Below are positions 18,271-27,617 of a stretch of 64,000 nucleotides of DNA, piece by piece (position 1 is the first letter of the stretch; every line of letters begins with the position of its first letter). Source of the DNA: Coxiellaceae bacterium (GTDB taxonomy: Bacteria; Pseudomonadota; Gammaproteobacteria; Coxiellales; Coxiellaceae); contig JARGNX010000001.1 of the NCBI GenBank assembly GCA_029210045.1, forward strand, positions 135,500-199,499. Reading direction: 5' to 3'. The translations under genes and the position numbers were made by a program. The notes beneath the pieces were generated by a model. It saw nothing but the letters and a program-made list of their open reading frames with translations. It did no database searches and was not told the origin of the DNA.

Positions 18271-18870
18271 ATGAATAATGTGGAGTCGAAGGTTAATCAA
18301 AGTCTCTTGTTTAAAGATATCAGTCAGCTTATAGAGTCATCGCGAAAAGACGTTGTGCATAAGATAAGTAAGTCCGGTGTTTTGCTGTATTGGCATATTG
18401 GGCAGAGAATTAATGTGGAGATATTAAAGTTAAATCGCGCAGAGTATGGCAAGGATATTATTAGTGAGGTATCAAAATTACTACATGGAAAATTTGGCCA
18501 TGGTTTTGGTTGGCGGGTTATTTATCGATGTGTCCAGTTTGTGAGGTTGTATAGTGAGGAGGTGGTAGTTCAGGCCTTATCAAATCATTTACGTTGGTCT
18601 CATTTTGTAGCTTTACTCAATATTAAAGAAAGTGTTAAACGTGAATTTTATGCTGAGATGTGTCGTTTAGAGCGTTGGAGTGTAAAAAGATTAAAAACAA
18701 ATATGGGTAATATGTTGTATGAAAGGACAGCATTAGCAAAACAACCGGAACCGGTGATTAAAGATGAGATTCAATAATTACGCCAGTCAGATATATTAAA
18801 GCCTGACTTTGTAATGCAAGATCCTATGGTATTTCAATTTCTAAGTGGCCAAAATAAAGAAACGGTTTAA
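18271..18870 (+). pseudogene. Decayed YhcG-like (DUF1016) nuclease gene
   Basis: The first 168 residues match the N-terminal helical domain of YhcG/DUF1016 proteins (LLYWHIGQRINVEIL, then EYGKDIISEVSKLL, LRWSHFVALLNI and ERWSVKRLKTNM). A TAA at 18775-18777 interrupts it. The same frame continues after the stop with LRQSDILKPDFVMQDPMVFQ, which is the family's start of the PD-(D/E)XK nuclease domain, and then ends at 18870. The rest of the nuclease domain is missing. Intact relatives are about 350 residues, so this is a remnant. It sits next to a toxin-antitoxin pair, a frequent place for such genes. Confidence 0.8.
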
Positions 18871-20567
18871 CCCACATACCGATATGGCAAATATTCCGGT
18901 GACCACATGGTTTCATCGACTAATTGTTCGACGGTTTTTTGTGGGTTGATAATAGCTAAGCCTTCGTCGATTGCTTGTTGGGCAACCGCTATGCCGATAG
19001 CGCGAGATAACTCTTGTGCACGCTCGAGCTTGGGTAATAGGCGGTAGGGGTGAGTCAATTGGATGTCACTTAATGCTTTCGAGGCAGCCATTAACATTTT
19101 GCTGGTTAAGCGTGTTGGCTTAACGGCAATAATGCCTAAGCCAATACCAGGGAAGGCGAAGTAGTTATTGCATTGACTGATGGGATAAGTTTCACCGTCG
19201 TATTCGACATCATCAAATGGACTGCCGGTGGCGACATAGGCTTTGCCTTTGGTCCATTCTAATAAGTCGCTGGGTTTGGCTTCACATTTTTCATTGGGAT
19301 TAGATAGCGGCATAATGATTGGGTTTTCTACATGTTTTGCCATTTCTTTTACGATAGGATCACTGAATGCGCCGGATACTGCAGAGCAGCCAATTAATAT
19401 AGTGGGCTTGACGTTTTTGATCACATCCATTAAGCCGATATTTTTAACGTCGTTGACTTCCCACTGGCCAATTTCAGCTGAGCTGCGGCAATAGGGACGT
19501 TGCGCTTCAGTGGTTTCATCGATGACGTATTCCGTTAATAAGCCTGGGCGGTCCAATAACCAAAAGCGTTGGTGTGCAAAGTCTTCGCCTATTTCTTCCT
19601 TAATGGCGCGGTAAATACGATCAGTGACACCCATGCCGGCAGAGCCAGCACCGAATATTACTATGCGTTGATCTTTTAGTACACCACCGGTTTTCTTTAG
19701 CCCGCTCATTAATGCGGCAAGTGCTACGACGCCGGTGCCTTGTATGTCATCGTTAAAGCTGCATATTGATTTGCGGTATTCCAATAAATGACGGAATGCA
19801 TTGGTGCGCCCAAAGTCTTCCCAATGCAAATAAACATCAGGGAATATTTTCTTAACTGCTGCGACAAAGCAATCAATAAATTCGTTGTATTCATCACCGC
19901 TGATGCGTGGGTTGTGCCAGCCAAGATAGAGTGGGTCATCCAATAAAGCTTGGTTGTTGGTTCCGGCATCTAACATAACGGGTAAGGTGTTCATGGGGTT
20001 GATGCCAGCGAAGGCGGTATACACCATGAGCTTGGCAATGGGGATCGCCATGGCGCCAATGCCTTGATCACCAATACCTAACACACCTTCACCATCACTG
20101 GTAACAATTAAACTGATGTTAGGGTTGGTGCGGTTGCGTAAAATTTCTTCGATGCGGTAACGATCGGGATATGATATATAAAGGCCGCGTGGTTGTTGAA
20201 AGCGCTTGTGATAGCTTTGTACGGCGTTACCTACGATGGGTGTATAGATGGTGGGTAACATTTCTTGTAGATGCTTTTCAATCAGAAAGTAAAACAACAC
20301 TTGATTGGTATTGAGTAATTGATTAAGAAATATATTGCGGTTTAATACATTTTCACAGGCTAGATATTGCAAATAGGCGCGTTCGGCTTGCTCTTCCAGC
20401 GTCTCAATATGCGGTGGTAATTTGCCGAGTAAATCGAACTCTTCACGCTCTTCAGCGCTAAAGGCGGTGCCTTTGTTGAGTTGAGAGATGCTGAGTAGTG
20501 CTTTGCCACTAAATGACGTTTCTACTGTTTTTTGTCCGTTTTTATCTACCAAGCGGTAAGTTAACAT
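18867..20567 (-). CDS. maeA: NAD-dependent malic enzyme
   Basis: The enzyme decarboxylates malate oxidatively to pyruvate, linking the TCA cycle to pyruvate. The ATG at 20567 (MLTYRLVDKNGQKTVETSFS) gives 566 residues, close to E. coli MaeA (565); a TTG at 20624 would add 19 residues without support. Visible motifs are LPTIYTPIVGNAVQSY, SLIVTSDGEGVLGIGDQG, FNDDIQGTGVVALAAL and the Rossmann motif FGAGSAGMG. The family type is SfcA/MaeA. Its 3' end overlaps the last bases of the converging yhcG remnant. Confidence 0.96.
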   Translation of the reverse strand: MLTYRLVDKNGQKTVETSFSGKALLSISQLNKGTAFSAEEREEFDLLGKLPPHIETLEEQAERAYLQYLACENVLNRNIFLNQLLNTNQVLFYFLIEKHLQEMLPTIYTPIVGNAVQSYHKRFQQPRGLYISYPDRYRIEEILRNRTNPNISLIVTSDGEGVLGIGDQGIGAMAIPIAKLMVYTAFAGINPMNTLPVMLDAGTNNQALLDDPLYLGWHNPRISGDEYNEFIDCFVAAVKKIFPDVYLHWEDFGRTNAFRHLLEYRKSICSFNDDIQGTGVVALAALMSGLKKTGGVLKDQRIVIFGAGSAGMGVTDRIYRAIKEEIGEDFAHQRFWLLDRPGLLTEYVIDETTEAQRPYCRSSAEIGQWEVNDVKNIGLMDVIKNVKPTILIGCSAVSGAFSDPIVKEMAKHVENPIIMPLSNPNEKCEAKPSDLLEWTKGKAYVATGSPFDDVEYDGETYPISQCNNYFAFPGIGLGIIAVKPTRLTSKMLMAASKALSDIQLTHPYRLLPKLERAQELSRAIGIAVAQQAIDEGLAIINPQKTVEQLVDETMWSPEYLPYRYVG

Positions 20568-20662
20568 ATATAACCCAATGATTTTAAATTTAAAATGTAC
20601 GTTATGATCTTTATTATAGGCCAATATTAAGGGGTATGGTCAATATATGCAATGCTTGTTTC

Positions 20663-20926
20663 TGTCACCCTGGTCAACGAGCCGGGGTCCAGAAATTTTG
20701 GATAGCTTTCGTTATTTGTGAAATTAAGGATTACGAGGTTTAGGTGAGATGGCTGCAATACAATTGTGTACGATGATGCGAGAATCTCCGCCACCTTGGG
20801 GGATCATGAGCGGTGCTAAATCACGTAATACGATACCAGCTGATTTCATTATTTCTGTCTAGATAAAGAGTACATTAATACCTGATTTGGGTCATTACGA
20901 GAAGCTTGCGACGAAGCAATCTGGAT
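20663..20926. repeat. Degenerate dispersed repeat units
   Basis: GTCACCCTGGTCAACGAGCC (from 20664) and GTCATTACGAGAAGC... continuing GACGAAGCAATCTGG (20891-20924) resemble degraded copies of two common dispersed repeats: the GTCATNCCNG palindrome and the GTCATTGCGAG-CGAAGCAATC unit. They flank a short possible ORF in a 479-base gap that otherwise holds only the promoter region of the TPR gene. Confidence 0.45.
20724..20849 (-). CDS. Possible 41-residue peptide
   Basis: An ATG at 20849 opens a frame to 20724 (starts MKSAGIVLRDLAPLMIPQGG, ends ISPKPRNP). It has no clear ribosome binding site, and it lies in a repeat-containing gap. It might be a real small gene, a fragment of a lost gene, or chance. 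No family is recognised. Confidence 0.2.
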   Translation of the reverse strand: MKSAGIVLRDLAPLMIPQGGGDSRIIVHNCIAAISPKPRNP

Positions 20927-21046
20927 AACCCTCAGTTTTGTTGTTTATTGATCAAATCACTGGATAAGTATTAATAATAATAATTTTTTAATGCTGATTT
21001 AGCGTGTTACTTTGTTTGCACTAAATATATATAAAGAGTGTGAATT

Positions 21047-22372
21047 ATGCGAAGATTTTTTGGTGGATCGATAAAAACAGATTTTGAGAAAGGGCTTAAT
21101 GCCTATAAGCAATCTGAATACGGACTAGCTATAGCTTGTTTTGATATGGCAGAAGCTGAAAATACCAGTGACAACAATGTGGCGTTATATTACTACCGAG
21201 GACGTTGTCGCAGTAACCTGAATAAACATGCCGAAGCGATTAACGATCTTGAGCGATTTAATTTATTGATGAAACAATCAGGGCAAGCCAAATCTCAATA
21301 CGGTGATAAGGCTCCACTTGTTTTTAATATGCTTGGTAAGAGCTATGCATCTCTGGGGCAACTTGCCAAAGCAGTAATACAGTATGAGAACGCAATAAAG
21401 CAAAGCCCTACCCAGCCAGCATTGTATTTCAATCTCCTTATTACACTGTTAGATTTAAAGCAATATGACCGTATTCTTACTAAGTGTGATGCGGGGATTG
21501 AGCAAGCGCAAGTGAATCTAACGGTTTTTTATTATTTTAAAGCGAAAGCCCTATTTTCAAAAAAACAATATGGAGCAGCACGAGTATGTATCGAAAGTGC
21601 ATTTGCACAAGCTGAATCTTCTGATTTTGCAGAAAACGATCCTTTTCAGAAAATAAAAATAAAATTGCTTACTCACACTAGATGCTTGGCTATATCCGTG
21701 TATTATAAATTGGGTAAGTATAAGGTTGCATTACAATTGTTGTCTCAAGTTGCACGTCAAGAAGATGTCGCTGGAGATGCGTGCTTAGCGACATGTGAAT
21801 TGGCAGATGTAAAATATCATCAGGCACTAATTTTTCGGCAGCAAGATAAATTGAAGTTCTTATCTGAATCTGAAGGTTCATCATGGAAAGGAAGTGATCG
21901 CGCTATTAAGTTACTGGATCAGGCTATTCGTCTTTATCCTAACAATTCAGATTATTATGCAAAGCGTGCGCGAGAATTAATTGCTGCTAAAAAAATTCTT
22001 CAGGCTATCCCTGATATACGTAAAGCCGTGGAGTTAAATGAAAAAAAATATAAAGAAAAATTCAAAAAAAATGCTTGGCTAATGCTGCTTAATGATACAG
22101 CGAATTATGGTCAATTGGAGTCGAAACAAGAGGTCGTCATTGGCCAGCCTGTTGTTGATATCCGATCATTGGTTCAATCATTTCGGGATATTAAAAATAG
22201 TGACGATCATGCTGAGCAGAAGGATCAATTTATTGCGTTACAGGCTAGGATTGAAGGAGAAATGAAACCAGACATCGGCGATGATCAAATGGCAGCGCTG
22301 CGTAATTTATTATCTAAATGTGAAGAGGCTCTAGTTGACCGGCAGCAGCAGGGATCGTATGGTTACCGTTAA
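21047..22372 (+). CDS. TPR-repeat protein
   Basis: The 441-residue protein consists mainly of tetratricopeptide repeats: KGLNAYKQSEYGLAIACFDM (residue 13 onwards), VALYYYRGRCRSNLNKHAEA, VFNMLGKSYASLGQLAKAVI, ALYFNLLITLLDLKQYDRIL, FYYFKAKALFSKKQYGAARV and DYYAKRARELIAAKKILQAI. TPRs mediate protein-protein contacts. No signal peptide or membrane segment is seen, so it is probably cytoplasmic or secreted by a non-Sec route. The C-terminus is helical and charged. No partner can be inferred, and the neighbour converges with a 3-base gap. Confidence 0.8.
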   Translation: MRRFFGGSIKTDFEKGLNAYKQSEYGLAIACFDMAEAENTSDNNVALYYYRGRCRSNLNKHAEAINDLERFNLLMKQSGQAKSQYGDKAPLVFNMLGKSYASLGQLAKAVIQYENAIKQSPTQPALYFNLLITLLDLKQYDRILTKCDAGIEQAQVNLTVFYYFKAKALFSKKQYGAARVCIESAFAQAESSDFAENDPFQKIKIKLLTHTRCLAISVYYKLGKYKVALQLLSQVARQEDVAGDACLATCELADVKYHQALIFRQQDKLKFLSESEGSSWKGSDRAIKLLDQAIRLYPNNSDYYAKRARELIAAKKILQAIPDIRKAVELNEKKYKEKFKKNAWLMLLNDTANYGQLESKQEVVIGQPVVDIRSLVQSFRDIKNSDDHAEQKDQFIALQARIEGEMKPDIGDDQMAALRNLLSKCEEALVDRQQQGSYGYR

Positions 22373-22375
22373 GCT

Positions 22376-23215
22376 TTAATCGGTATTAGAACGATCAAAC
22401 CCTTCTTTATCACTGACGCCGACATCGTCGTTGCTCATGAGGTCGTCGTTCCAAGGGAGGTGACGATAGGGTGCTGCATCGGCAACGGGGAAGATGGGGT
22501 ATTTGATAATATTGAAATACGGAGAGTAATCAAAATCACAGGGAGCGCATAGTTTGGAGTTACGGTGAATAAATTCAACGGTGTGGTCATCTTTGGAGCG
22601 AACCAGTGGGATAATAGGAAACTTCACTGATATAAATGCCTGTGCAATCATGGCGGAACAAATATCCTGCGTGGTTTTATCCGTGCGTTTATGGAACAAG
22701 CTGGAGTGCCAGCGTTTCGGGATAAAATGACTGCCTAATAAAAATCGTCCGAGGTCTAAAAAGTGGCGTACATCGTAAGTGCCGCCAAGGTGCGCGATGG
22801 TGTAAGCGATCACGCGCTGCACATCAATATGCGAAATACCACTGGGTCGGCAAATACGAACATGTTCGTCACGATACACATTAATACTGCTGAGGTAGTT
22901 CCCTTTGCCTAGCATGCTTTCGACGATGAGCTGGTCGGCCACTTTGCCTTTGTAATTGGCGGTGACTAATGCGCGTAACTTAGGGTCTTCGATATCATGT
23001 AAGCGACCAATATATAATGAGGCGTGTGTCCATGGGCTTTGGGTGATGCGTTTAATAATGCGAGAGATGCGGTTACGGCCTTCGACTAGTAACACATCGC
23101 CAGGGCGAACTTCTTGAATCACGCGTTCAAAGTCACATAAATGCGAACGGTGACTTTTGATGTCTTTCATCAAAAAGTCACTGACCTTGTCAAATAAATA
23201 ATTACCGAGTCCCAT
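22376..23215 (-). CDS. YiiX/YebB-like permuted NlpC/P60 (papain-like) hydrolase
   Basis: The 279-residue protein has the permuted papain fold order: RPGDVLLVEGRNRIS (about residues 37-51), then the histidine in SPWTHASLYIGRL (about 74-86), then the cysteine in TTQDICSAMIAQAF (about residue 192). This order, with His before Cys, fits the YiiX/DUF830 family. These are thought to be amidases or acyl-hydrolases acting on cell wall or lipids; the substrate of this one is unknown. No signal peptide is visible. It lies 28 bases after purB on the same strand and may share its transcript. Confidence 0.75.
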   Translation of the reverse strand: MGLGNYLFDKVSDFLMKDIKSHRSHLCDFERVIQEVRPGDVLLVEGRNRISRIIKRITQSPWTHASLYIGRLHDIEDPKLRALVTANYKGKVADQLIVESMLGKGNYLSSINVYRDEHVRICRPSGISHIDVQRVIAYTIAHLGGTYDVRHFLDLGRFLLGSHFIPKRWHSSLFHKRTDKTTQDICSAMIAQAFISVKFPIIPLVRSKDDHTVEFIHRNSKLCAPCDFDYSPYFNIIKYPIFPVADAAPYRHLPWNDDLMSNDDVGVSDKEGFDRSNTD

Positions 23216-23243
23216 GGCTAGTCCTGCTTGTGAAGACCTTTAC

Positions 23244-24617
23244 TTATTTTAGCTCGATATCAACTAATTTGCTTGCATAACCGATGTAATTTTCAGGAGT
23301 TAGCTCCGACAAGCGTTTTTTTGCATCAGCAGGGATGTCCAATTGTTTAATTAACTCCCAAAGATGCTTTTGGTTGATGGTTTGGCCACGCGTTAAGGCT
23401 TTTAATTGCTCATAGGCATCCGTCACACCATAGCGACGCATAACGGTTTGAATGGCTTCACCTAGCACTTCCCAGCTCTGATTCAACTCGGCTGACATGG
23501 TTTCTGCTTGTGGTTGCAGTTTATTCAGGCCTTTGATGAGGGATTGGTAAGAAATCATACAATAACCAAAGACCACACCGAGGTTACGTAGCACCGTTGA
23601 ATCCGTTAGGTCACGTTGCCAGCGTGAGATGGGCAGTTTATCAGCCATATGACTAGCTAGCGCATTGGCTAAGCCAAGATTACCTTCGGCGTTTTCAAAA
23701 TCAATCGGATTGACCTTGTGTGGCATAGTTGATGAGCCGACTTCGCCATCTACTTTCTTTTGGCTAAAGTAACCCAGGCTGATATAGCCCCATATGTCTC
23801 GACTCATATCGGTTAAGATATTATTGATTCTCATCAGGTTGTGTAATAGTTGTGCTAACCCATCGTGTGGTTCTATTTGGGTAGTGTGGCTGTTCCAGCT
23901 GACTTTAAAGTGCTCAATAAAGTTTTTGCTAATCGATATCCAATCGCAATCGGGGTAAGCGACATGGTGCGCATTGAAGTTACCGACGGCGCCATTAAAT
24001 TTGGCGAGTAGTGGGATTTCTTTAAAAAGACGATATTCCATCTTCAAGCGATGCAAGAAATTAGCTAGCTCTTTACCCATGGTGGTGGGTGAAGCGGTTT
24101 GGCCATGAGTGCGTGATAGCATAGGCATATCGCGTGTTAGCTTTGTTAGTTTGTTTATGGTCTCACGTAAAACCAATAAGGTTGGGGCAAGTACCTGCAT
24201 ACGAGCCTCGTGTACCATCAATGTATAAGCGACATTGTTAATATCTTCAGAGGTGCAACCAAAGTGAATAAAGGGGATTAAAGCGGTTAGCTCTTTATCC
24301 TTGCTGAACTTTTCTTGCAGGTAATACTCAACAGCTTTAACGTCATGATTGGTTGTTTGCTCGATTGTTTTAATGGCTTCAGCATCGGCTTGTGTAAAAC
24401 CAGTGATCATCTTTTCAAGTGTCTTTTTGCCTTCTGCGCTGAGGCTTGGTACATCTGGAATTTCACTAAGCTCACTGAGGTGTATGACCCAATGGATTTC
24501 AACCAAATTGCGATAATAGATTAAACCATATTCACTCATGATAGGGCGCAAATCACTGCTTTTATCATAATAGCGACCGTCTATGGGTGAAAGATTGGTC
24601 AGAGTGTTGTTTTGCAT
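23244..24617 (-). CDS. purB: Adenylosuccinate lyase
   Basis: PurB cleaves SAICAR in purine synthesis and adenylosuccinate to AMP. The 457-residue length matches E. coli PurB (456). The fumarase/aspartase superfamily signature GSSTMPHKVNPIDFENAEG is near residue 292, and the catalytic histidine region is SRTHGQTASPTTMGKE. N-terminal LTNLSPIDGRYYDKS is typical of the gammaproteobacterial enzyme. No hflD or mnmA gene adjoins it here, unlike in E. coli. Confidence 0.97.
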   Translation of the reverse strand: MQNNTLTNLSPIDGRYYDKSSDLRPIMSEYGLIYYRNLVEIHWVIHLSELSEIPDVPSLSAEGKKTLEKMITGFTQADAEAIKTIEQTTNHDVKAVEYYLQEKFSKDKELTALIPFIHFGCTSEDINNVAYTLMVHEARMQVLAPTLLVLRETINKLTKLTRDMPMLSRTHGQTASPTTMGKELANFLHRLKMEYRLFKEIPLLAKFNGAVGNFNAHHVAYPDCDWISISKNFIEHFKVSWNSHTTQIEPHDGLAQLLHNLMRINNILTDMSRDIWGYISLGYFSQKKVDGEVGSSTMPHKVNPIDFENAEGNLGLANALASHMADKLPISRWQRDLTDSTVLRNLGVVFGYCMISYQSLIKGLNKLQPQAETMSAELNQSWEVLGEAIQTVMRRYGVTDAYEQLKALTRGQTINQKHLWELIKQLDIPADAKKRLSELTPENYIGYASKLVDIELK

Positions 24618-24710
24618 GCTGTCCTCATCATAAGCTGCGAAAAATTGCTGGTATTGTATCTTGCTTTCGGTTTAGGGTACACTCTGCGCACCATATATAT
24701 AGAGGTAGAG

Positions 24711-25826
24711 ATGAAATATTTAGATTTAGCGACGGATAATGCACGCAGTCAGGCGGCTATCGAAAGTAACGTTAAAGCGGTTATGGCGCATGGTCGCTTT
24801 ATATTGGGTCCAGAAATCACTGAATTAGAAAAAAAAATAGCGCATGTGGCTGGAACACAGCATGCCTTGGCGGTATCCAGTGGGACTGCAGCATTGCATG
24901 TGGCGTTGCTAGGGTTAGGTGTTGGGCCAGGTGATGAGGTGATTACTTCACCGTTTAGCTTTTTTGCTAGCGCTGAGGTGATTGTATTGACAGGGGCCAC
25001 GCCAGTATTTGTTGATATCGATCAACGCACCTTTAATATGAACCCTCAATTGCTGGAAGCAGCGATTACCGATAACACTAAAGCAATTATGCCTGTCAGT
25101 ATGTTTGGTCAGCCGGCAGATATGGATCCGATCAATGCGATAGCCGCTAAGTATCAGTTACCTGTTGTTGAAGATGGTGCGCAAAGTTTTGGCGCCAGCT
25201 ATCATGGCAAGCCTAGCTGTGGTTTGACGACCATTGGCTGTACTAGTTTTTACCCAACCAAGCCTTTGGGGGCAATGGGTGATGGCGGAGCCTGTTTTAC
25301 CAATGATGCAGCGTTGGCTGAGAAAATGCGTTTAATCCACAATCATGGCCAGTCAGGTCATTATCATCATACGTGTATTGGTATGAACTACCGCATGAAC
25401 ACCATGCAAGCCGCCGTTTTATTGGCCAAGCTGGATGATTTTTCTTATGCCATAAAGCAGCGCCGCGCTGTGGCGGCAATGTATCAGCAGGCATTAGAAG
25501 GTGTTATGCCATCACCTTATATATTGGAAGGCTGCGATAGTGTGTATGCGCAATACACCATTCGTTCTACGGAGCGCGAAGCATTGCGTGAGCGATTAGC
25601 GGCGCATGATATTCCCACGGCAATTCATTATCCTCTGTCATTGCATTTGCAGCCAGCGATTGTGCCTTATATTGCTGCAGATCAAAGTTTCCCTGAATCA
25701 GAACGCGCGACAGCCGAGGTGATGAGCTTACCGTTTTTTCCTGAAATGACAGTTGATCAAGTAACTGAAGTGGCTAAGGCTTTGCAGGTGGCTGCAACTG
25801 TTCAGCCAGAGGAAACGGCGAAGTAG
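24711..25826 (+). CDS. DegT/DnrJ/EryC1 family sugar aminotransferase
   Basis: The ATG at 24711 follows GAGGTAGAG and gives 371 residues. Members transfer an amino group from glutamate to keto-sugar nucleotides using PLP. The PLP lysine is Lys184 in SFYPTKPLGAMGDGG; the other PLP contacts are SSGTAALH (56-63), DGAQSFGA (155-162) and HNHGQSGHYHH. The sequence is close in style to WbpE/WlbC-like enzymes that make 3-amino sugars for O-antigen. No other sugar-nucleotide genes are adjacent, so the exact substrate is open. Confidence 0.88.
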   Translation: MKYLDLATDNARSQAAIESNVKAVMAHGRFILGPEITELEKKIAHVAGTQHALAVSSGTAALHVALLGLGVGPGDEVITSPFSFFASAEVIVLTGATPVFVDIDQRTFNMNPQLLEAAITDNTKAIMPVSMFGQPADMDPINAIAAKYQLPVVEDGAQSFGASYHGKPSCGLTTIGCTSFYPTKPLGAMGDGGACFTNDAALAEKMRLIHNHGQSGHYHHTCIGMNYRMNTMQAAVLLAKLDDFSYAIKQRRAVAAMYQQALEGVMPSPYILEGCDSVYAQYTIRSTEREALRERLAAHDIPTAIHYPLSLHLQPAIVPYIAADQSFPESERATAEVMSLPFFPEMTVDQVTEVAKALQVAATVQPEETAK

Positions 25827-25924
25827 CTGTCTTGAAGGGCGGGCGGTGTCACAATTTTCCCGTGTGATGAAGCCCTTTCTCAGGTAAGATAAAAACTCAA
25901 TCATCAACCTACGGACAGCGTTGT

Positions 25925-27130
25925 ATGCAAAAACACCATCACTATACGTTGAAAATTGTTATCGGCATGATTCTTGGTATCGCTGTCGGTTTGTGTCTGC
26001 AGTATGTGTCGTGGTTTAGTGGCATACAAACGGTTCTTAGTGTCGATATTTTTGGTGTGCTTGGTCAAATTTTCATCCGCCTGATGAAGATGTTGGTGGT
26101 GCCGATTGTGTTTGTATCATTGGTGTGTGGTGTAACCAATCTTACCAATATTCGCTCACTGGGTAATATTGGTATTAAAGCCATTGTGTTGTATTTGTTT
26201 ACGACAGCGATTGCGATTTCCTTAGCGATTTTCTGTGCGCATATTTTTCATGTGGGTGAAGGCTTAAACGTTAAGCCTGTTGCGGATTTTGTGATGAAGC
26301 AAGCGCCATCAATAAAAACGGTGCTTTTGGATCTATTCCCAGTGAATCCCATGAATGCTTTAGCTGAAGGCAATATGTTGCAGATTATTGTGTTTGCCTT
26401 GTTATTGGGTTGTGCGATGGTGATGGTCGGCGATAAATCAAAAAAATTGACGGGTGTATTCGATTCGGCGAATGAAGTGTTAATGAAGCTGATTATGGTG
26501 ATAATGGAACTGGCGCCTTATGGTGTGTTTTTCTTATTAGCCAGTTTGTTTACGCGTATGCAATTGGCTGATGTTGCACAGTTGTTGAGTTATTTTGCGA
26601 CGGTGATCGTCGTGCTAATTTTGCAATTTGTTTTTGTATACAGTGCAATTCTATGGATATTGACCCGAAAAAATCCTATTTGGTTTATGCGAGGTATATA
26701 TCCTGCGATGATATTTGCATTTAGTGTGTCATCTAGCAATGTATCAATTCCGGTGACATTGCAAACCGTTAAGGAACGTTTAAAAGTGAAGCCAGCGGTG
26801 GCTTCTTTTGTTGTGCCCTTAGGCGCCACGATTAATATGGATGGTACGGCGATCATGCAGGGTGTTGCCACGGTGTTTATTGCACATGCTTATCATATTC
26901 CGTTGGGTATTGGCAGTTACCTTACTGTAATAGGTATGGCGACGTTAGCATCAATAGGAACGGCGGGTGTGCCGGGTGTTGGTTTAATTACGTTAGCTAT
27001 GGTGTTGGAGCAAGTGGGCCTACCTGTTGAAGGCATTGCATTGATTATTGGTGTTGATCGTTTATTGGATATGGCACGCACCGCAGTGAATGTTGCGGGC
27101 GATGCGATGGTTTCGGTGATTGCGGCTTAA
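25925..27130 (+). CDS. Dicarboxylate/amino acid:cation symporter (DAACS)
   Basis: The 401-residue membrane protein belongs to the GltP/GltT/DctA family. Family signs are LFIRLMKMLVVPIVFVSL-type sequence (about 48-65), the serine-rich hairpin FSVSSSNVSIPVTLQTV (re-entrant loop HP1), GATINMDGTAIMQGVATVF (segment 7, NMDGT motif), and SIGTAGVPGVGLITLAMVL (HP2). DRLLDMARTAVNVAGDAMVS is segment 8, which binds the substrate carboxylate. It probably imports glutamate, aspartate or C4-dicarboxylates with Na+ or H+. Confidence 0.92.
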   Translation: MQKHHHYTLKIVIGMILGIAVGLCLQYVSWFSGIQTVLSVDIFGVLGQIFIRLMKMLVVPIVFVSLVCGVTNLTNIRSLGNIGIKAIVLYLFTTAIAISLAIFCAHIFHVGEGLNVKPVADFVMKQAPSIKTVLLDLFPVNPMNALAEGNMLQIIVFALLLGCAMVMVGDKSKKLTGVFDSANEVLMKLIMVIMELAPYGVFFLLASLFTRMQLADVAQLLSYFATVIVVLILQFVFVYSAILWILTRKNPIWFMRGIYPAMIFAFSVSSSNVSIPVTLQTVKERLKVKPAVASFVVPLGATINMDGTAIMQGVATVFIAHAYHIPLGIGSYLTVIGMATLASIGTAGVPGVGLITLAMVLEQVGLPVEGIALIIGVDRLLDMARTAVNVAGDAMVSVIAA

Positions 27131-27136
27131 GGTGAA

Positions 27137-27427
27137 TTAAGCAGCTTTTTTAGTGGCTTTATCAGCTTTAGCAGTCGCTGGCTTTTCTTTTGCTTTAGCC
27201 GCTTTTGCTGCTTGCATCTCTTTGAATTTAGTAATACCCACTTGAGTGATTTTTTGAATTCCATCAGCGGTAGTTTTAATAACCTTAGTAGCAATCGCAA
27301 TGGTGGTGGGGTTAACTACTTTTTTATAGGCGGTTTGCGCTTGATCCATTGCACTATTTAATGTGCTGGTTTTGCTGTCTTTCGAACCGCTTGATTTAGC
27401 TTCTTTTTTCTCTTTAGCATCGCTCAT
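27137..27427 (-). CDS. Small Lys/Ala-rich protein
   Basis: The ATG at 27427 (MSDAKEKKEAKSSGSKDSK) is preceded by AGGAA and gives 96 residues; an in-frame start at 27472 would add 15 residues. The middle (QAYKK-like helix, ATKVIKTTADGIQKITQVGI) is amphipathic, and the tail is KAAKAKEKPATAKADKATKK, like histone H1-type or PhaF-type tails. It could bind DNA or coat granules; this is inference from composition only. Confidence 0.6.
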   Translation of the reverse strand: MSDAKEKKEAKSSGSKDSKTSTLNSAMDQAQTAYKKVVNPTTIAIATKVIKTTADGIQKITQVGITKFKEMQAAKAAKAKEKPATAKADKATKKAA

Positions 27428-27580
27428 GGTAATCAATTCCTGTAACTTATTAATCTGTAAATAGAATATCATTACACCATTAAAACAGTCTTAACGATTT
27501 GGCACTTAAAGGTAAGCCAATTAATAGTTAGTTTTGTCTATCTGATATAAATCAGTCTGACATGTATGCCATACAATTTT

Positions 27581-27595
27581 CACTATGTTATAGTG
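27581..27595. promoter_or_regulatory. Short palindrome before the SDR gene
   Basis: CACTAT-GTT-ATAGTG is a perfect 6-3-6 inverted repeat 22 bases before the start codon; CTGAT-ATAA-ATCAG (27542-27555) is another upstream. Either may be a regulator site, but short A/T-rich palindromes also occur by chance. Confidence 0.25.
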
Positions 27596-27617
27596 GGGCC
27601 ATTAACAGGGAGTAGCT

